A stretch of DNA of 64,000 bases from Rhodoplanes sp. Its GTDB lineage: Bacteria > Pseudomonadota > Alphaproteobacteria > Rhizobiales > Xanthobacteraceae. The notes beneath the pieces were generated by a model. It was not told where the DNA came from. It did not search any database and saw only the letters and a program-made list of their open reading frames with translations. The stretch spans positions 118,731 to 182,730 of the forward strand of contig NZ_JACAAX010000006.1 in the NCBI RefSeq assembly GCF_013377085.1. Reading direction: 5' to 3'. The position numbers were made by a program, and so were the translations under genes. Of the stretch, positions 43,864 through 52,575 are shown piece after piece; the first letter of the stretch is position 1; each line of letters starts with the position of its first letter.

Positions 43864-45687
43864 ATGTGCGGAATCATCGGAATTCTCGGGCGCGAGGCGG
43901 TCGCACCCCAGATGGTCGACGCCCTCAAGCGGCTGGAATACCGCGGCTACGATTCGGCCGGGGTGGCGACGCTGGAGCACGGGCACCTGACCCGGTGCCG
44001 CGCCGAGGGCAAGCTCAAGAACCTGGAGCACCGCCTGGAGCGCGAGCCGCTCGCCGGCACGATCGGCATCGGCCACACCCGCTGGGCGACCCACGGGCGG
44101 CCGAACGAGACCAACGCCCATCCGCATGCGAGCGCCCGGGTGGCGGTCGTCCACAACGGCATCATCGAGAACTTCAACGAGCTGCGCAGCGAGCTGGAAG
44201 GCCGCGGCGCCCACTTCGCCACCGAGACCGACACCGAGGTGGTTGCTCATCTCGTCAACGACCTGATGGCGAAAGGGCTCGGCCCGGTCGAGGCCGTCAA
44301 GGCGGCGTTGCCGCGGCTGCGCGGCGCCTTTGCGCTCGCCTTCCTGTTCGAGGGCGAGGAGGACCTGCTGATCGGGGCGCGGCGCGGCTCGCCGCTCGCC
44401 ATCGGCTACGGCCACGGCGAGATGTATCTCGGCTCCGACGCCATCGCGCTCGCCCCCTTCACGTCGACCATCAGCTATCTGGAGGACGGCGACTGGGCCG
44501 TGCTCACGCGTGGCGGCGTCCAGATCTTCGACGAGGCCGGCGCGCCGGTGAAGCGCCATGTGCTGAAGTCGTCGGCCTCGGCCTTCCTGGTCGACAAGGG
44601 CAATTTCCGCCACTTCATGGCCAAGGAAATCCACGAGCAGCCCGAGGTGGTCGGCCACGCGCTGGCGCATTACGTCGACTTCGCCGCCGAGCGGATCGTG
44701 CTGCCCGAGCTGCCCTTCGACTTTCGCGACCTGCAGCGCGTCACCATCGCGGCCTGCGGCACCGCCTATTACGCCGGGCTGGTCGGAAAATACTGGTTCG
44801 AGCGGTTCGCACGGCTGCCCGTCGCGGTCGAGATCGCTTCCGAGCTGCGCTACGGCGATGCGCCCTTCGCGGCCGGCAATCTCGCGGTCTTCGTGTCGCA
44901 GTCGGGCGAGACCGCCGACACGCTGGCGACGCTGCGCCACGCCAAGGCGAACGGCCAGCACGTCATCTCCGTCGTCAACGTGCCGACCTCGACGATCGCG
45001 CGCGAGAGCGACGTGGTGATGCCGACGCTGGCCGGCCCCGAGATCGGCGTCGCCTCGACCAAGGCGTTCACGTGCCAGCTCACGGTTCTGGCCTGCCTGG
45101 CCATCGCGGCGGGGCGCGCCCGCGGCAATCTGTCCGAGGAGGACGAGCGGCGGCTGGTGCGGGCGCTGATCGAGGTACCGCGCCACATGACGGCGGCGCT
45201 GGCGCTCGAGCCGACGATCGAGAAGCTCGCCCGCGACATCGCCAAGAACCGCGACGTGCTCTATCTCGGCCGCGGCACCAGCTATCCGCTGGCTCTCGAA
45301 GGGGCGCTGAAGCTCAAGGAAATCTCCTACATTCACGCCGAGGGCTACGCCGCCGGCGAGCTCAAGCACGGCCCGATCGCGCTGATCGACGAGACCATCC
45401 CGGTGATCGTCATCGCGCCGCACGACCGCGTCTTCGAGAAGACCGTGTCGAACATGCAGGAGGTGGCGGCGCGCGGCGGACGCATCATCCTGGTGACCGA
45501 CCCGCAGGGCGCCAAGGAGGCGACGGTCGACTCGCTCGCCACCCTGGTGCTGCCGCACATGCCGGCCTCCGTCACACCGATGGTGTATGCCCTGCCGGTG
45601 CAGATGCTCGCCTATCATGCCGCCGTCATCATGGGCACCGACGTCGACCAGCCCCGCAACCTCGCCAAGTCCGTCACGGTCGAATAG
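43864..45687 (+). CDS. glmS: Glutamine--fructose-6-phosphate aminotransferase
   Basis: This 607-residue enzyme makes glucosamine-6-phosphate from fructose-6-phosphate and glutamine. The start at 43864 puts the catalytic Cys at position 2 (MCGIIGILG), as the Ntn hydrolase mechanism requires. The glutaminase domain extends to about 240 (RRGSPLAIGYG, GHTRWATHG). Two SIS domains follow, with SQSGETADTLATL and GRGTSYPLALEGALKLKEISYIHAEG. The C-terminus ends AKSVTVE, as in the family. GAGGTG lies about 9 bp before the ATG. Confidence 0.97.
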   Translation: MCGIIGILGREAVAPQMVDALKRLEYRGYDSAGVATLEHGHLTRCRAEGKLKNLEHRLEREPLAGTIGIGHTRWATHGRPNETNAHPHASARVAVVHNGIIENFNELRSELEGRGAHFATETDTEVVAHLVNDLMAKGLGPVEAVKAALPRLRGAFALAFLFEGEEDLLIGARRGSPLAIGYGHGEMYLGSDAIALAPFTSTISYLEDGDWAVLTRGGVQIFDEAGAPVKRHVLKSSASAFLVDKGNFRHFMAKEIHEQPEVVGHALAHYVDFAAERIVLPELPFDFRDLQRVTIAACGTAYYAGLVGKYWFERFARLPVAVEIASELRYGDAPFAAGNLAVFVSQSGETADTLATLRHAKANGQHVISVVNVPTSTIARESDVVMPTLAGPEIGVASTKAFTCQLTVLACLAIAAGRARGNLSEEDERRLVRALIEVPRHMTAALALEPTIEKLARDIAKNRDVLYLGRGTSYPLALEGALKLKEISYIHAEGYAAGELKHGPIALIDETIPVIVIAPHDRVFEKTVSNMQEVAARGGRIILVTDPQGAKEATVDSLATLVLPHMPASVTPMVYALPVQMLAYHAAVIMGTDVDQPRNLAKSVTVE

Positions 45688-45714
45688 ACTCGTTTCGGCC
45701 GCCACGGCGGCGCC

Positions 45715-46596
45715 GTGCCGCGCCGATCCTCGACCGTGACGACACAGGGTCCCATCACCGTGACCGAGACGCCCAAGCCCAAGCCGTCCACCGCCGAGCC
45801 CAAGACGACGTCCGACAAGCCGGTGCTTCCGGGGCCGGGGCTCGGCGCGGGGGCGCGCCTGCGCAACTACTTCCTCACCGGCCTGGTGGTGGCCGGGCCG
45901 CTCGCCATCACGGCGTGGCTGACCTGGTCGTTCGTCACCTGGGTGGACGCGCTGGTGCGGCCGCTCGTCCCGGTCCAGTACCGGCCCGAGACCTATCTGC
46001 CCTGGGTCATTCCCGGCTCCGGGCTGATCATCGCGTTCGTGGCCCTGACCATGCTCGGCTTCCTCACCGCCAACCTGGTCGGGCGGACCCTGGTCGAGTT
46101 CGGCGAGCGGCTGCTCGATCGCATGCCGCTGGTGCGCTCGCTCTACAAGGGGCTCAAGCAGGTGTTCGAGACGCTGTTCTCGGAGACCGGGTCGAGCTTC
46201 CGCAAGGTCGGGCTGGTCGAGTTCCCGTCGCCCGGCATGTGGTCGCTGGTGTTTCTGTCGGTCTCGCCGGGCCAGCAGGTGTCGGACCGCCTGCCGCCCG
46301 AGGAGCACGTCTCCGCCTTCATGCCGTGCACGCCCAATCCGACCACCGGATTCTTCTTCTATGTGCCGCGCAGCAAGCTGATCGAGCTCGACATGACGGT
46401 CGAGGCCGCCGCCAAGCTGGTCATGTCGGCCGGCATGATCCAGCCGAACGGCAATGACGGGCAGAAGAAGCTCGCCGCGCTCGCCGCCGCCGCGCAGACC
46501 GTCCAGGCGGCCCAGGCGGCGCAGGCAGGCGGTTCCGGCACGGCCGATCCGGCTCCGGCCGGGACCGCCGAGAAGGCGACGGCCACGGCCGGGTAA
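45715..46596 (+). CDS. DUF502 family membrane protein
   Basis: This 293-residue protein has a disordered N-terminus (1-40), two TM helices (about 45-68 and 97-120) and a conserved domain with DRMPLVRSLYKGLKQVFETLF. The following VGLVEFPSPGMWSLVFLS and FMPCTPNPTTGFFFYVP are signatures of DUF502. The C-terminus is Ala/Gln/Thr-rich and disordered. The function is unknown; members often sit near recG or mfd in alphaproteobacteria, as here. The start is GTG at 45715; a later start after the disordered part is possible. Confidence 0.86.
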   Translation: MPRRSSTVTTQGPITVTETPKPKPSTAEPKTTSDKPVLPGPGLGAGARLRNYFLTGLVVAGPLAITAWLTWSFVTWVDALVRPLVPVQYRPETYLPWVIPGSGLIIAFVALTMLGFLTANLVGRTLVEFGERLLDRMPLVRSLYKGLKQVFETLFSETGSSFRKVGLVEFPSPGMWSLVFLSVSPGQQVSDRLPPEEHVSAFMPCTPNPTTGFFFYVPRSKLIELDMTVEAAAKLVMSAGMIQPNGNDGQKKLAALAAAAQTVQAAQAAQAGGSGTADPAPAGTAEKATATAG

Positions 46597-46601
46597 AGTT
46601 C

Positions 46602-47144
46602 ATGTTGCAGGACGTGCTCGATCGCGGCCTGTCGCGCGGTTTTCGCGCGGCCGAGGAGCTGAGTGAGCGGCTGCTCGCCACGCCGCTCGCCACCCGGGCG
46701 CTGGAGCCGTGGTGTCGCGAACGCGGCATCGCGGACGGGACGATCGTGGTTCGCCGGAACGAGGCGCCCGCGCCCGAACCGCTCGATCCCGACAGTCTGG
46801 CGCTGCTCGGCGGCGACCCGCGCGGCCTCGTCTTCCGCCGGGTCGACATCCGCCTGGGCGGCATCACTTTGGTCGACGCCGCCAACTGGTATTTCGCCGA
46901 CCGCCTGACACCGGCCATGCACGAACGGTTGCTCGGTGACACGCCGTTCGGGGAGGCGATCTGCGAACTCGAGCCGCGCCGAAAAACCTTCCTGGTTCGC
47001 TTTGCCGCGCGCGAAGCCGTCGACGGGCCCGCGCCCCCGCTGCACGTCCTCGAGCACCGGGCGATCCTGGACCTGCCCGACGGCACGCCGATAGCGGTCG
47101 TTCACGAGCGTTACCGCGCCATGCTGGTGCGATCAGAGCCATAG
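46602..47144 (+). CDS. UbiC-like (chorismate lyase fold) protein, unknown function
   Basis: This 180-residue soluble protein has a segment with VFRRVDIRLGGITLVDAANWYF, RLTPAMHERLLGDTPFGEAI and a C-terminal LDLPDGTPIAVVHERYRAML. The order (Arg-rich strand, ALxNWY, helix, LG..PLG.., strand with VxExY) resembles chorismate pyruvate-lyase (UbiC), though identity is weak. If it is a lyase it would release 4-hydroxybenzoate from chorismate, the first ubiquinone step; equally it may be a distant non-catalytic relative. It starts 5 bp after the DUF502 stop, so they are probably cotranscribed. Confidence 0.65.
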   Translation: MLQDVLDRGLSRGFRAAEELSERLLATPLATRALEPWCRERGIADGTIVVRRNEAPAPEPLDPDSLALLGGDPRGLVFRRVDIRLGGITLVDAANWYFADRLTPAMHERLLGDTPFGEAICELEPRRKTFLVRFAAREAVDGPAPPLHVLEHRAILDLPDGTPIAVVHERYRAMLVRSEP

Positions 47145-47173
47145 CCGAGGGCAAGGGTGCCTATCCGCCCAGG

Positions 47174-47262
47174 CCGTCACCGCCGGACCTGATCCGGCGG
47201 TCCATCGCTTCGAAATAAACATGTTTCGAGGATGGATTCGCGGGTCGAGCCCGCGAATGACG
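47174..47262. repeat. Degenerate palindromic repeat (family B relative)
   Basis: GTCACCGCCGGACCTGATCCGGCGGTCCATC and GATGGATTCGCGGGTCGAGCCCGCGAATGAC are two hairpins inverted with respect to each other, joined by an AT-rich CGAAATAAACATGTTTCG palindrome. It lies between the UbiC-like gene and the HdeA-like gene. Confidence 0.65.
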
Positions 47263-47286
47263 AGTCGATGGCTCGTGCCGTTGGAC

Positions 47287-47601
47287 CTACTTGTCGAACA
47301 GCTTGTCGGCGGCCGTGATCAGCCCGATGGTCGGGTTGGCGACACAGTATTCGGCGAGCTTCTTGGCGTTCTCGGCGAGCTTGTCGGAGTCGATCACGGG
47401 CGGCGCGTCCTCGTCCTTGTAGTAGGCGTCGAGCCAGGCGAGCGTGATCGTGATGTCGTCCTTGCTGCTGGAGAGGAACTGCTTGCAGGTGCTGGTCGAC
47501 AGGTCGATCTTTTCGGCGGCGGCGGGTGAGGCGAGACCGAGGGCCGCGGCGACGAGGATCGGAGAGAGCAGCGTCGTCACGGGGGCGAGACGGGCCTTCA
47601 T
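47287..47601 (-). CDS. HdeA/HdeB-like periplasmic acid-stress protein
   Basis: This 104-residue protein has a signal peptide (1-29, ending SPAAA-EK) and a mature domain with Cys39 and Cys86, the family's disulfide pair: STCKQFLSS and EYCVANP. The helical pattern TITLAWLDAYY matches HdeA/HdeB chaperones, which protect periplasmic proteins at low pH. Bradyrhizobium relatives carry several homologues whose role in acid resistance is unproven. The ATG at 47601 has AGGAG at a normal distance; the frame is open upstream but not family-like. Confidence 0.87.
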   Translation of the reverse strand: MKARLAPVTTLLSPILVAAALGLASPAAAEKIDLSTSTCKQFLSSSKDDITITLAWLDAYYKDEDAPPVIDSDKLAENAKKLAEYCVANPTIGLITAADKLFDK

Positions 47602-47779
47602 GGAATGGGCTCCTGAGCTGGACGGGGGTTTGCGCGGCGCCTGGCCACGGCCTGCGATTCGCGGCGGCGCGATTATGGTGAAGACGTCGGGTCGCTGTCC
47701 TCTCTTTCGGCGCAGGATGGTGACCGCTTCGTGCACAAGCGTGTGATGTGACAGAAGTGCGTCGAGACCAGCGGGTGGT

Positions 47780-49879
47780 TCACCCGGCCCGCAGCAGCCG
47801 CACGGCCTCGTCGCGGCCGAACAGATAGAGCAGCGTGCGCAGCGCCTGGCCGCGCTCTGTCTTGAGATCAGGGTCGCGCGACAGTACCAGACCGGCGTCG
47901 TCGCGGGCCGCTTCGAGGAGCCCGCCGTGCGTCTCGATGCGGGCGACGCGAAAGCCCGGCAGGCCGCTCTGGCGAGTGCCGAGCACGTCGCCTTCGCCGC
48001 GCAGCTTCAAATCCTCTTCGGCGATGCGGAAGCCGTCTTCGGTGTCGCGCATGGTGGCGAGGCGCGCCTTGGCCGCTTCGCCGAGCGGTGCCTTGTAGAG
48101 CAGCAGGCAGGTCGATTTCTCCGCGCCGCGGCCGATGCGGCCGCGGAGCTGATGAAGCTGGGCGAGGCCGAAGCGCTCGGCGTGCTCGATCACCATGACG
48201 CTCGCCCGCGGCACGTCCACGCCCACCTCGATCACGGTGGTGGCGACCAAGAGGGTGGTCTCGCCGGCGGAAAAGCGCGCCATCGCGGCGTCCTTCTCGG
48301 AGCCGCGCATCTTTCCGTGCACGAGTCCCACCGTGTCGCCGAACACGCCCGAGAGGTCGCGAAAACGGTCTTCCGCCGCGGCGAGGTCGATGGTCTCGGA
48401 CTCTTCGACCAGCGGACACACCCAGTAGACCTGCCGGCCGTCGTGAAGCGCCCGGCCGACCGCGGCGACCACGTCGTCGAGCCGGTCGAGCGCGATGGTG
48501 CGGGTATCGATCGGCTTTCGCCCGGCGGGTTTTTCGCGGAGTTCGGAGACGTCCATGTCTCCAAAGTAGGTCAGCACGAGCGTGCGCGGGATCGGCGTCG
48601 CCGTCATCACCAGCACGTCGACGGCGCGGCCCTTTTGCGCCAGCGCGAGCCGCTGGTGGACACCGAAGCGGTGCTGCTCGTCGACCACGGCGAGCGCCAG
48701 ATCCTTGAACGTCACCTCGTCTTGAAAAATCGCGTGCGTCCCGACCAGAATATCGATCTCGCCGTCCGCGAGCCTTTGCAGCGTCTCGGACCGCTCGCGG
48801 CCGCGCTCGCGACCGGTCAGGATGGCGACGCGCAGGCCGGCTTTTTCCGCGAGCGGCGCGATCGTTTTCAGATGCTGTCGGGCCAGGATTTCGGTCGGCG
48901 CCATGATGGCGGCCTGGCTGCCGGCCTCCACGGCGGCGGAGCAGGCGAACAACGCGACCACGGTCTTGCCCGAGCCGACGTCTCCCTGCAGCAGCCGCAG
49001 CATGCGCTCGGGCTTTTCCAGATCGGCGGCGATGTCGGCGACCGCCTTGGCCTGCGAGCCGGTGAGCGACCAGGGCAGGGCGGCGGCGAGCTTTTCACGC
49101 AGGCGCCCGTCGCCGGCGGTGCTGCGCCCGGCCGCCTTTTTCATCCGGGCCCGCACCATCATCAGGGCGAGCTGGCCGGCCAGAAACTCGTCATAGGCGA
49201 GCCGCGACCAGGCCGGCTGCTCGGGCGCCAGATCCTCGGGGACGGCGGGCCGGTGCACGGTGCGCAGCGCATCGGCGAAGGCGGGAAAGCGCATTTTTAC
49301 GAGGAACGCCGGGTCCTGCCACTCGGGCAGCGCCGGCAGCTTCGTCACGGCCGCCTCGATGGCGCGGCGCACGCCGTAGATGGCCAGCCCTTCGGTCAAA
49401 GGATAGACCGGCTCGACGGCCGGCATTTTTGCCAGATCCTGCTCCGACACCACCCGGTCGGGATGCACCATCTGCAGCATGCCGTCGTACTGGGCGACCG
49501 TGCCCGACACCCAGCGCGTCTCGCCGACCGGCAGCAGCTTTTCCAGCACCTCGGGCCGCGCCTTGAAGTACGTGATGATCAGGTCGCCGGTGCCGTCGCT
49601 CGCATAGATGAGATGCGGCGCGCGCGAGCGGCCGGGGGCAGGCGGGCGGTGGCGCTCGACCGTGACGGCGACGGTCGCGACCTGGCCGACCTTCACGTCG
49701 CGCAGCACGGGACGGGACCGCCGATCGACGACGCCGCTCGGCAGATGGAACAGGAGATCGAGCACGCGCGGGACGTCGTCGCGGCCGAGCAGCCGACGAT
49801 ACAGCCGCTCCATCTTCGCCCCGATCCCCGGCAGGGTCGTGACGGCGGCGAACAGGGGATTCAATGCATCCGGTCGCAA
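47780..49879 (-). CDS. recG: ATP-dependent DNA helicase RecG
   Basis: This 699-residue superfamily-2 helicase remodels stalled forks and Holliday junctions. An OB-fold wedge domain covers about 55-200. Walker A is LLQGDVGSGKTVVAL at about 290, and motif II is VDEQHRFGVHQR. The GRIGRG and ATTVIEVGVDVP motifs define the C-terminal lobe, and the C-terminal TRQSGLPGFRVA is RecG-specific. The proposed start is TTG at 49879 (MRPDALNPLFAAVTTLPG), where relatives begin; no clear ribosome site is seen, so this is the weak point. The frame is open for another 177 bp upstream. Confidence 0.94.
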   Translation of the reverse strand: MRPDALNPLFAAVTTLPGIGAKMERLYRRLLGRDDVPRVLDLLFHLPSGVVDRRSRPVLRDVKVGQVATVAVTVERHRPPAPGRSRAPHLIYASDGTGDLIITYFKARPEVLEKLLPVGETRWVSGTVAQYDGMLQMVHPDRVVSEQDLAKMPAVEPVYPLTEGLAIYGVRRAIEAAVTKLPALPEWQDPAFLVKMRFPAFADALRTVHRPAVPEDLAPEQPAWSRLAYDEFLAGQLALMMVRARMKKAAGRSTAGDGRLREKLAAALPWSLTGSQAKAVADIAADLEKPERMLRLLQGDVGSGKTVVALFACSAAVEAGSQAAIMAPTEILARQHLKTIAPLAEKAGLRVAILTGRERGRERSETLQRLADGEIDILVGTHAIFQDEVTFKDLALAVVDEQHRFGVHQRLALAQKGRAVDVLVMTATPIPRTLVLTYFGDMDVSELREKPAGRKPIDTRTIALDRLDDVVAAVGRALHDGRQVYWVCPLVEESETIDLAAAEDRFRDLSGVFGDTVGLVHGKMRGSEKDAAMARFSAGETTLLVATTVIEVGVDVPRASVMVIEHAERFGLAQLHQLRGRIGRGAEKSTCLLLYKAPLGEAAKARLATMRDTEDGFRIAEEDLKLRGEGDVLGTRQSGLPGFRVARIETHGGLLEAARDDAGLVLSRDPDLKTERGQALRTLLYLFGRDEAVRLLRAG

Positions 49880-49942
49880 GGGTTCGGTCCGTGGTCCGCT
49901 GTGGCGCAGCGACGCTCGGTCCGGATTTGCTCTCGCGGCTTC

Positions 49943-50126
49943 TTCCGCTCGTCCCCGCAAAAGCCGGGCCCCAGACGTCCAGACGGCTGGATTCGCGCTT
50001 GCGCGGGACTGAGAGGAGTGTGGAGCTCCGTCGGAGAGAGCCGGGCGGCCGGGCATGCTTACGCGGTCGTGGTCCTTGCCCTATACCGCACCCCGGCCGG
50101 CAGTTCACCCCGGCGTCGCCGCCCCG
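49943..50126. repeat. 184-bp dispersed repeat, copy 1
   Basis: It begins TTCCGCTCGTCCCCGCAAAAGCCGGG and ends CACCCCGGCGTCGCCGCCCCG, with CCTATACCGCACCCCGG(C/T)CGGCAGTTCACCC inside. It aligns along its full length with the copy at 51125, in the same orientation. It contains a small GCCGGG..CCCGGC inverted pair. No gene is seen in it. Confidence 0.85.
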
Positions 50127-50127
50127 T

Positions 50128-50328
50128 TCAGCGACAGTCGCGTCGGTCGATCGGGATCGCGACCGACAACCCAGCCTTCTCGTACCAGGAGCTGGACGTG
50201 AGGTCCGTCGGCTTTTTCCCGATCTTTCGGCTGCGGGTCTTCGCGCCAAACGTCTTGGGCGCTTGACTTATCGTATCGGGCGACCTGGCGACTTGGCGGG
50301 TGCGTTCGGCTCCTTGGCGCATATGCAT
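50128..50328 (-). CDS. Possible small basic protein (low confidence)
   Basis: A 66-codon frame encodes a basic protein ending KKPTDLTSSSWYEKAGLSVA. The C-terminal 40 codons are strongly G/C-biased at third positions, like real genes here, but the N-terminal part is not. The ATG has only a weak GGGTGAG upstream. No family is recognised, and the first bases of the frame overlap nothing else. It may be a small conserved gene or chance; comparative data would decide. Confidence 0.3.
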   Translation of the reverse strand: MHMRQGAERTRQVARSPDTISQAPKTFGAKTRSRKIGKKPTDLTSSSWYEKAGLSVAIPIDRRDCR

Positions 50329-50404
50329 GGCTCACCCGGTGCATGACGATGGCGACAGACATCGGTCGGCCGGCAATCCGGTGCTCGATGCACGCGGCGC
50401 CGAC

Positions 50405-50836
50405 TCACCCGTCAGTCACCGGTTTTGCGCTTCCGTTCGTGGCGCGGCCGATGAACCCAAAGGGAATGGGAGGCGGAAGGAAACGCGACTTCGAGGCGCT
50501 GGCCACCGCCTTCATGGCGGACTCGCTGAGGCTGCCGACCTGCTCTGCCGTCGCCTGCATCTGCAACTGGAAGAACTCGGTCTGGATCTTCACGACATCC
50601 TGAACGTCCTTGGCGCCCAGCAAGTTCTTCGCGAAATCGAATGCGCTTGCGACGTTGCGCTCGGCATAGCGGAGCATCTTGTCCGTCAGCTCGGTTTCGC
50701 CGATCGCGGTCATCCCGGGCGAGCCGCCGTGCAAGACCTGCAGATAGTTGTTAATTGCAGTACGTGCCTGCTCCAGGCTCTGCTCTGTCATTTTTCGCAT
50801 ATCCACGGGTATTTCGAAGGGCGTCGTGGCGCTCAT
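50405..50836 (-). CDS. Phasin-family protein
   Basis: This 143-residue, mostly helical protein belongs to the phasin family that coats polyhydroxyalkanoate granules. It has the typical FEIPVDMRKMTEQSLEQARTA start and FDFAKNLLGAKDVQDVVKIQTEFFQLQMQ segment, with coiled-coil character across about 35-110. The Gly/Pro-rich C-terminus is variable in the family. CGGAGA precedes the ATG at 50836 by 7 bp. No PHA synthase gene is nearby, so the granule association is inferred from the family. Confidence 0.9.
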   Translation of the reverse strand: MSATTPFEIPVDMRKMTEQSLEQARTAINNYLQVLHGGSPGMTAIGETELTDKMLRYAERNVASAFDFAKNLLGAKDVQDVVKIQTEFFQLQMQATAEQVGSLSESAMKAVASASKSRFLPPPIPFGFIGRATNGSAKPVTDG

Positions 50837-51124
50837 CGCTGTCTCCGTTGTGTAAAGCTCAATACGAGAACGCCGCGCCCACCTCGGCGCCTTCGCTCCC
50901 AGCACACGCTATACGAATTCCGTTTGCCATCTTGCGCCCGGCTGGAAACAATAACTGTGCCGAATTGCTCACAGCGCAACTTAAATGCAAACATAGGCGA
51001 CGTTTCGCGTATAGGTCGTTCTGGTCTCTACGTATGGTCTGCCCCTCCACTCGGTTCGGCTTGGAAAAGCCGCCCGCTGACTTGCCCCTGCCTTCGTCTG
51101 GTTGCGAAACCGAGGCGTCGTCGT
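50837..51124. other. Intergenic region upstream of the phasin gene
   Basis: This 288-bp region, together with the following repeat, separates the phasin gene from the DUF2087 gene. It is AT-richer than most of the window near 50920-51010 (for example ATACGAATTCCGTTTGCC and AACTTAAATGCAAAC), as expected of a promoter. No open frame with a plausible start is supported. Confidence 0.5.
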
Positions 51125-51308
51125 TTCCGCCCGTCCCCGCGAAAGCCGGGATCCAGGAATCCGGAAGAACCGGATTTCAGCTTGCGCTGAATGAGCGGAG
51201 CGTGGGGCTTCGTCGGAGAGGACCGGTCGATCGCGCATTCTTGCGCCGGCGTGGGGCTTGCCCTATACCGCACCCCGGTCGGCAGTTCACCCAGGCGTCG
51301 CCGCCCCG
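51125..51308. repeat. 184-bp dispersed repeat, copy 2
   Basis: It begins TTCCGCCCGTCCCCGCGAAAGCCGGG and ends GTCGCCGCCCCG, matching the copy at 49943 in the same orientation, including the CCTATACCGCACCCCGG core. It lies between the phasin and DUF2087 genes; the remaining 117 bp before the DUF2087 gene hold nothing identifiable. Confidence 0.85.
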
Positions 51309-51425
51309 CAAGGGGAGCTGAACCTGCCAAGTCACTTCGCCACGGTCGACAACCTCGTCCCGTGCCACGTCGAAGCCGGCGACCACGACGGTCCGTAGAG
51401 GGCCCGGCACGTCGAGGATCCGTCG

Positions 51426-51980
51426 ATGTCCCGTCAAATCTTTCCTTATGTCGCGGACGACATGTCCGCCCTGGCGCGCGCCCTGAAGGGCGAGCTTGCC
51501 CGCGCCGAAAAGGCCCCGGGCCATGTCGAGCTGCTGAACATGCTGGCGCGCGCCGCCGGCTGCCGCAACTTCCAGCATTTCCGCGCCCAGGCCGAGGCCC
51601 GCGACCGCCTGGAAAATCCCCCGCCGCCGGCCACGCCCGAGCCGCCGGTCGATTTTTTGCGGATCGAGCGCATCGCCCGCTACTTCGACGCCGACGGGCG
51701 GCTGACGCGCTGGCCCGGCAAGCACTCCGACCGGCTGCCCTGCCTGTGGGTGATGTGGTCGCGGCTGCCGGCCCGGGTGGTGCTGTCCGAGCCGGAGGTC
51801 AACCAGGTGCTGAAGGGCGGGCACCTGTTCGGCGACCACGTGTTGTTGCGCCGCGAGCTGGTCGATCTGGGGCTCGTCACCCGCACACCCGACGGTCGCG
51901 AGTACCGCCGCGTCGAGCAGGCCCCGCCCGCCGACGCGCGGGCGCTGATTCGGCATCTCGCGGCCCGGAGGGCCGGATAG
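51426..51980 (+). CDS. DUF2087 domain protein
   Basis: This 184-residue soluble protein has an N-terminal helical part (1-60) with an HVELLNMLARAAGCRNFQHF segment. The C-terminal DUF2087 domain (about 85-165) includes IARYFDADGRLTRWPGKHSDRLPCLWVMW, then EPEVNQVL and DHVLLRRELVDLGLVTRTPDGREYRR. The latter reads like a winged-helix, so DNA binding is possible. The domain's function is not established. Codon use fits the surrounding genes. Confidence 0.88.
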   Translation: MSRQIFPYVADDMSALARALKGELARAEKAPGHVELLNMLARAAGCRNFQHFRAQAEARDRLENPPPPATPEPPVDFLRIERIARYFDADGRLTRWPGKHSDRLPCLWVMWSRLPARVVLSEPEVNQVLKGGHLFGDHVLLRRELVDLGLVTRTPDGREYRRVEQAPPADARALIRHLAARRAG

Positions 51981-52115
51981 GGCTCGGTCACGGGGCTGGG
52001 CTGCCGGTCCGCGCATTGGCGATCGGCGGCCCAGCCGCTATATCAATCGCGCGCCCGGCCCTGTCCGGGCTTTCGGCGTTTTTCGTTTGGGCGCGGCGCG
52101 CGCCGAGGAGAGGCC

Positions 52116-52406
52116 ATGACCGGAACCACACGATCGAGCGAAGGCCTGTCGGAGCGCCGGCGGCGGCTCTTGTTCCGGGCCTGGCGGCGCGGCACCCGGG
52201 AGCTCGATCTCATCACGGGCCGCTTCGCGGACGAGGTGATCGGCGATCTCACCGAGGAGGAGGTCGCCGAGTTCGAGGGCTGGTGCTCGGCTGCGGATCT
52301 CGATCTCTACAACTGGATCACCGGGTCGAAGCCGGTGCCGGCCGAGTACGACACGCCGCTGTTCCGGCGCCTGAAGAATTTCAATCACGGAGCCGCGGCC
52401 GTCTGA
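52116..52406 (+). CDS. sdhE: Succinate dehydrogenase assembly factor SdhE
   Basis: This 96-residue protein is the small DUF339/SdhE factor needed to attach FAD covalently to SdhA. The signature RAWRRGTRELDLITG contains the RGxxE motif (30-34) essential for flavinylation. The C-terminal DLDLYNWITG and EYD motifs are also typical. AGGAGAGG lies just upstream of the ATG at 52116. mfd follows after a family A repeat, a common order in Bradyrhizobium relatives. Confidence 0.96.
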   Translation: MTGTTRSSEGLSERRRRLLFRAWRRGTRELDLITGRFADEVIGDLTEEEVAEFEGWCSAADLDLYNWITGSKPVPAEYDTPLFRRLKNFNHGAAAV

Positions 52407-52427
52407 AACGGCCCGTGACAAGATTTC

Positions 52428-52531
52428 CGTCATTCCGGGGCGCACCGAAGGCGCGAACCCGGAATCCAGCGGCGAGCTCCGTGGGTGTGACTGGATTCCG
52501 GGTTCGCCGCTGCGCGGCGCCCCGGAATGAC
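52428..52531. repeat. Palindromic intergenic repeat, family A
   Basis: Outer arms CGTCATTCCGGGGCGC and GCGCCCCGGAATGACC and inner arms GAACCCGGAATCCAGC and GACTGGATTCCGGGTTCGC form two nested inverted pairs. It fills the sdhE-mfd gap. Confidence 0.88.
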
Positions 52532-52575
52532 CACCGGAGAGTCGTTCGAGTTCGCATGCAGGCCGACGTGAGCAC

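Noticed and set aside
43546..46308. A 920-codon minus-strand frame opposite glmS and DUF502
   Set aside because: glmS is fully supported on the plus strand, including the catalytic Cys2; the opposite frame has no domain.
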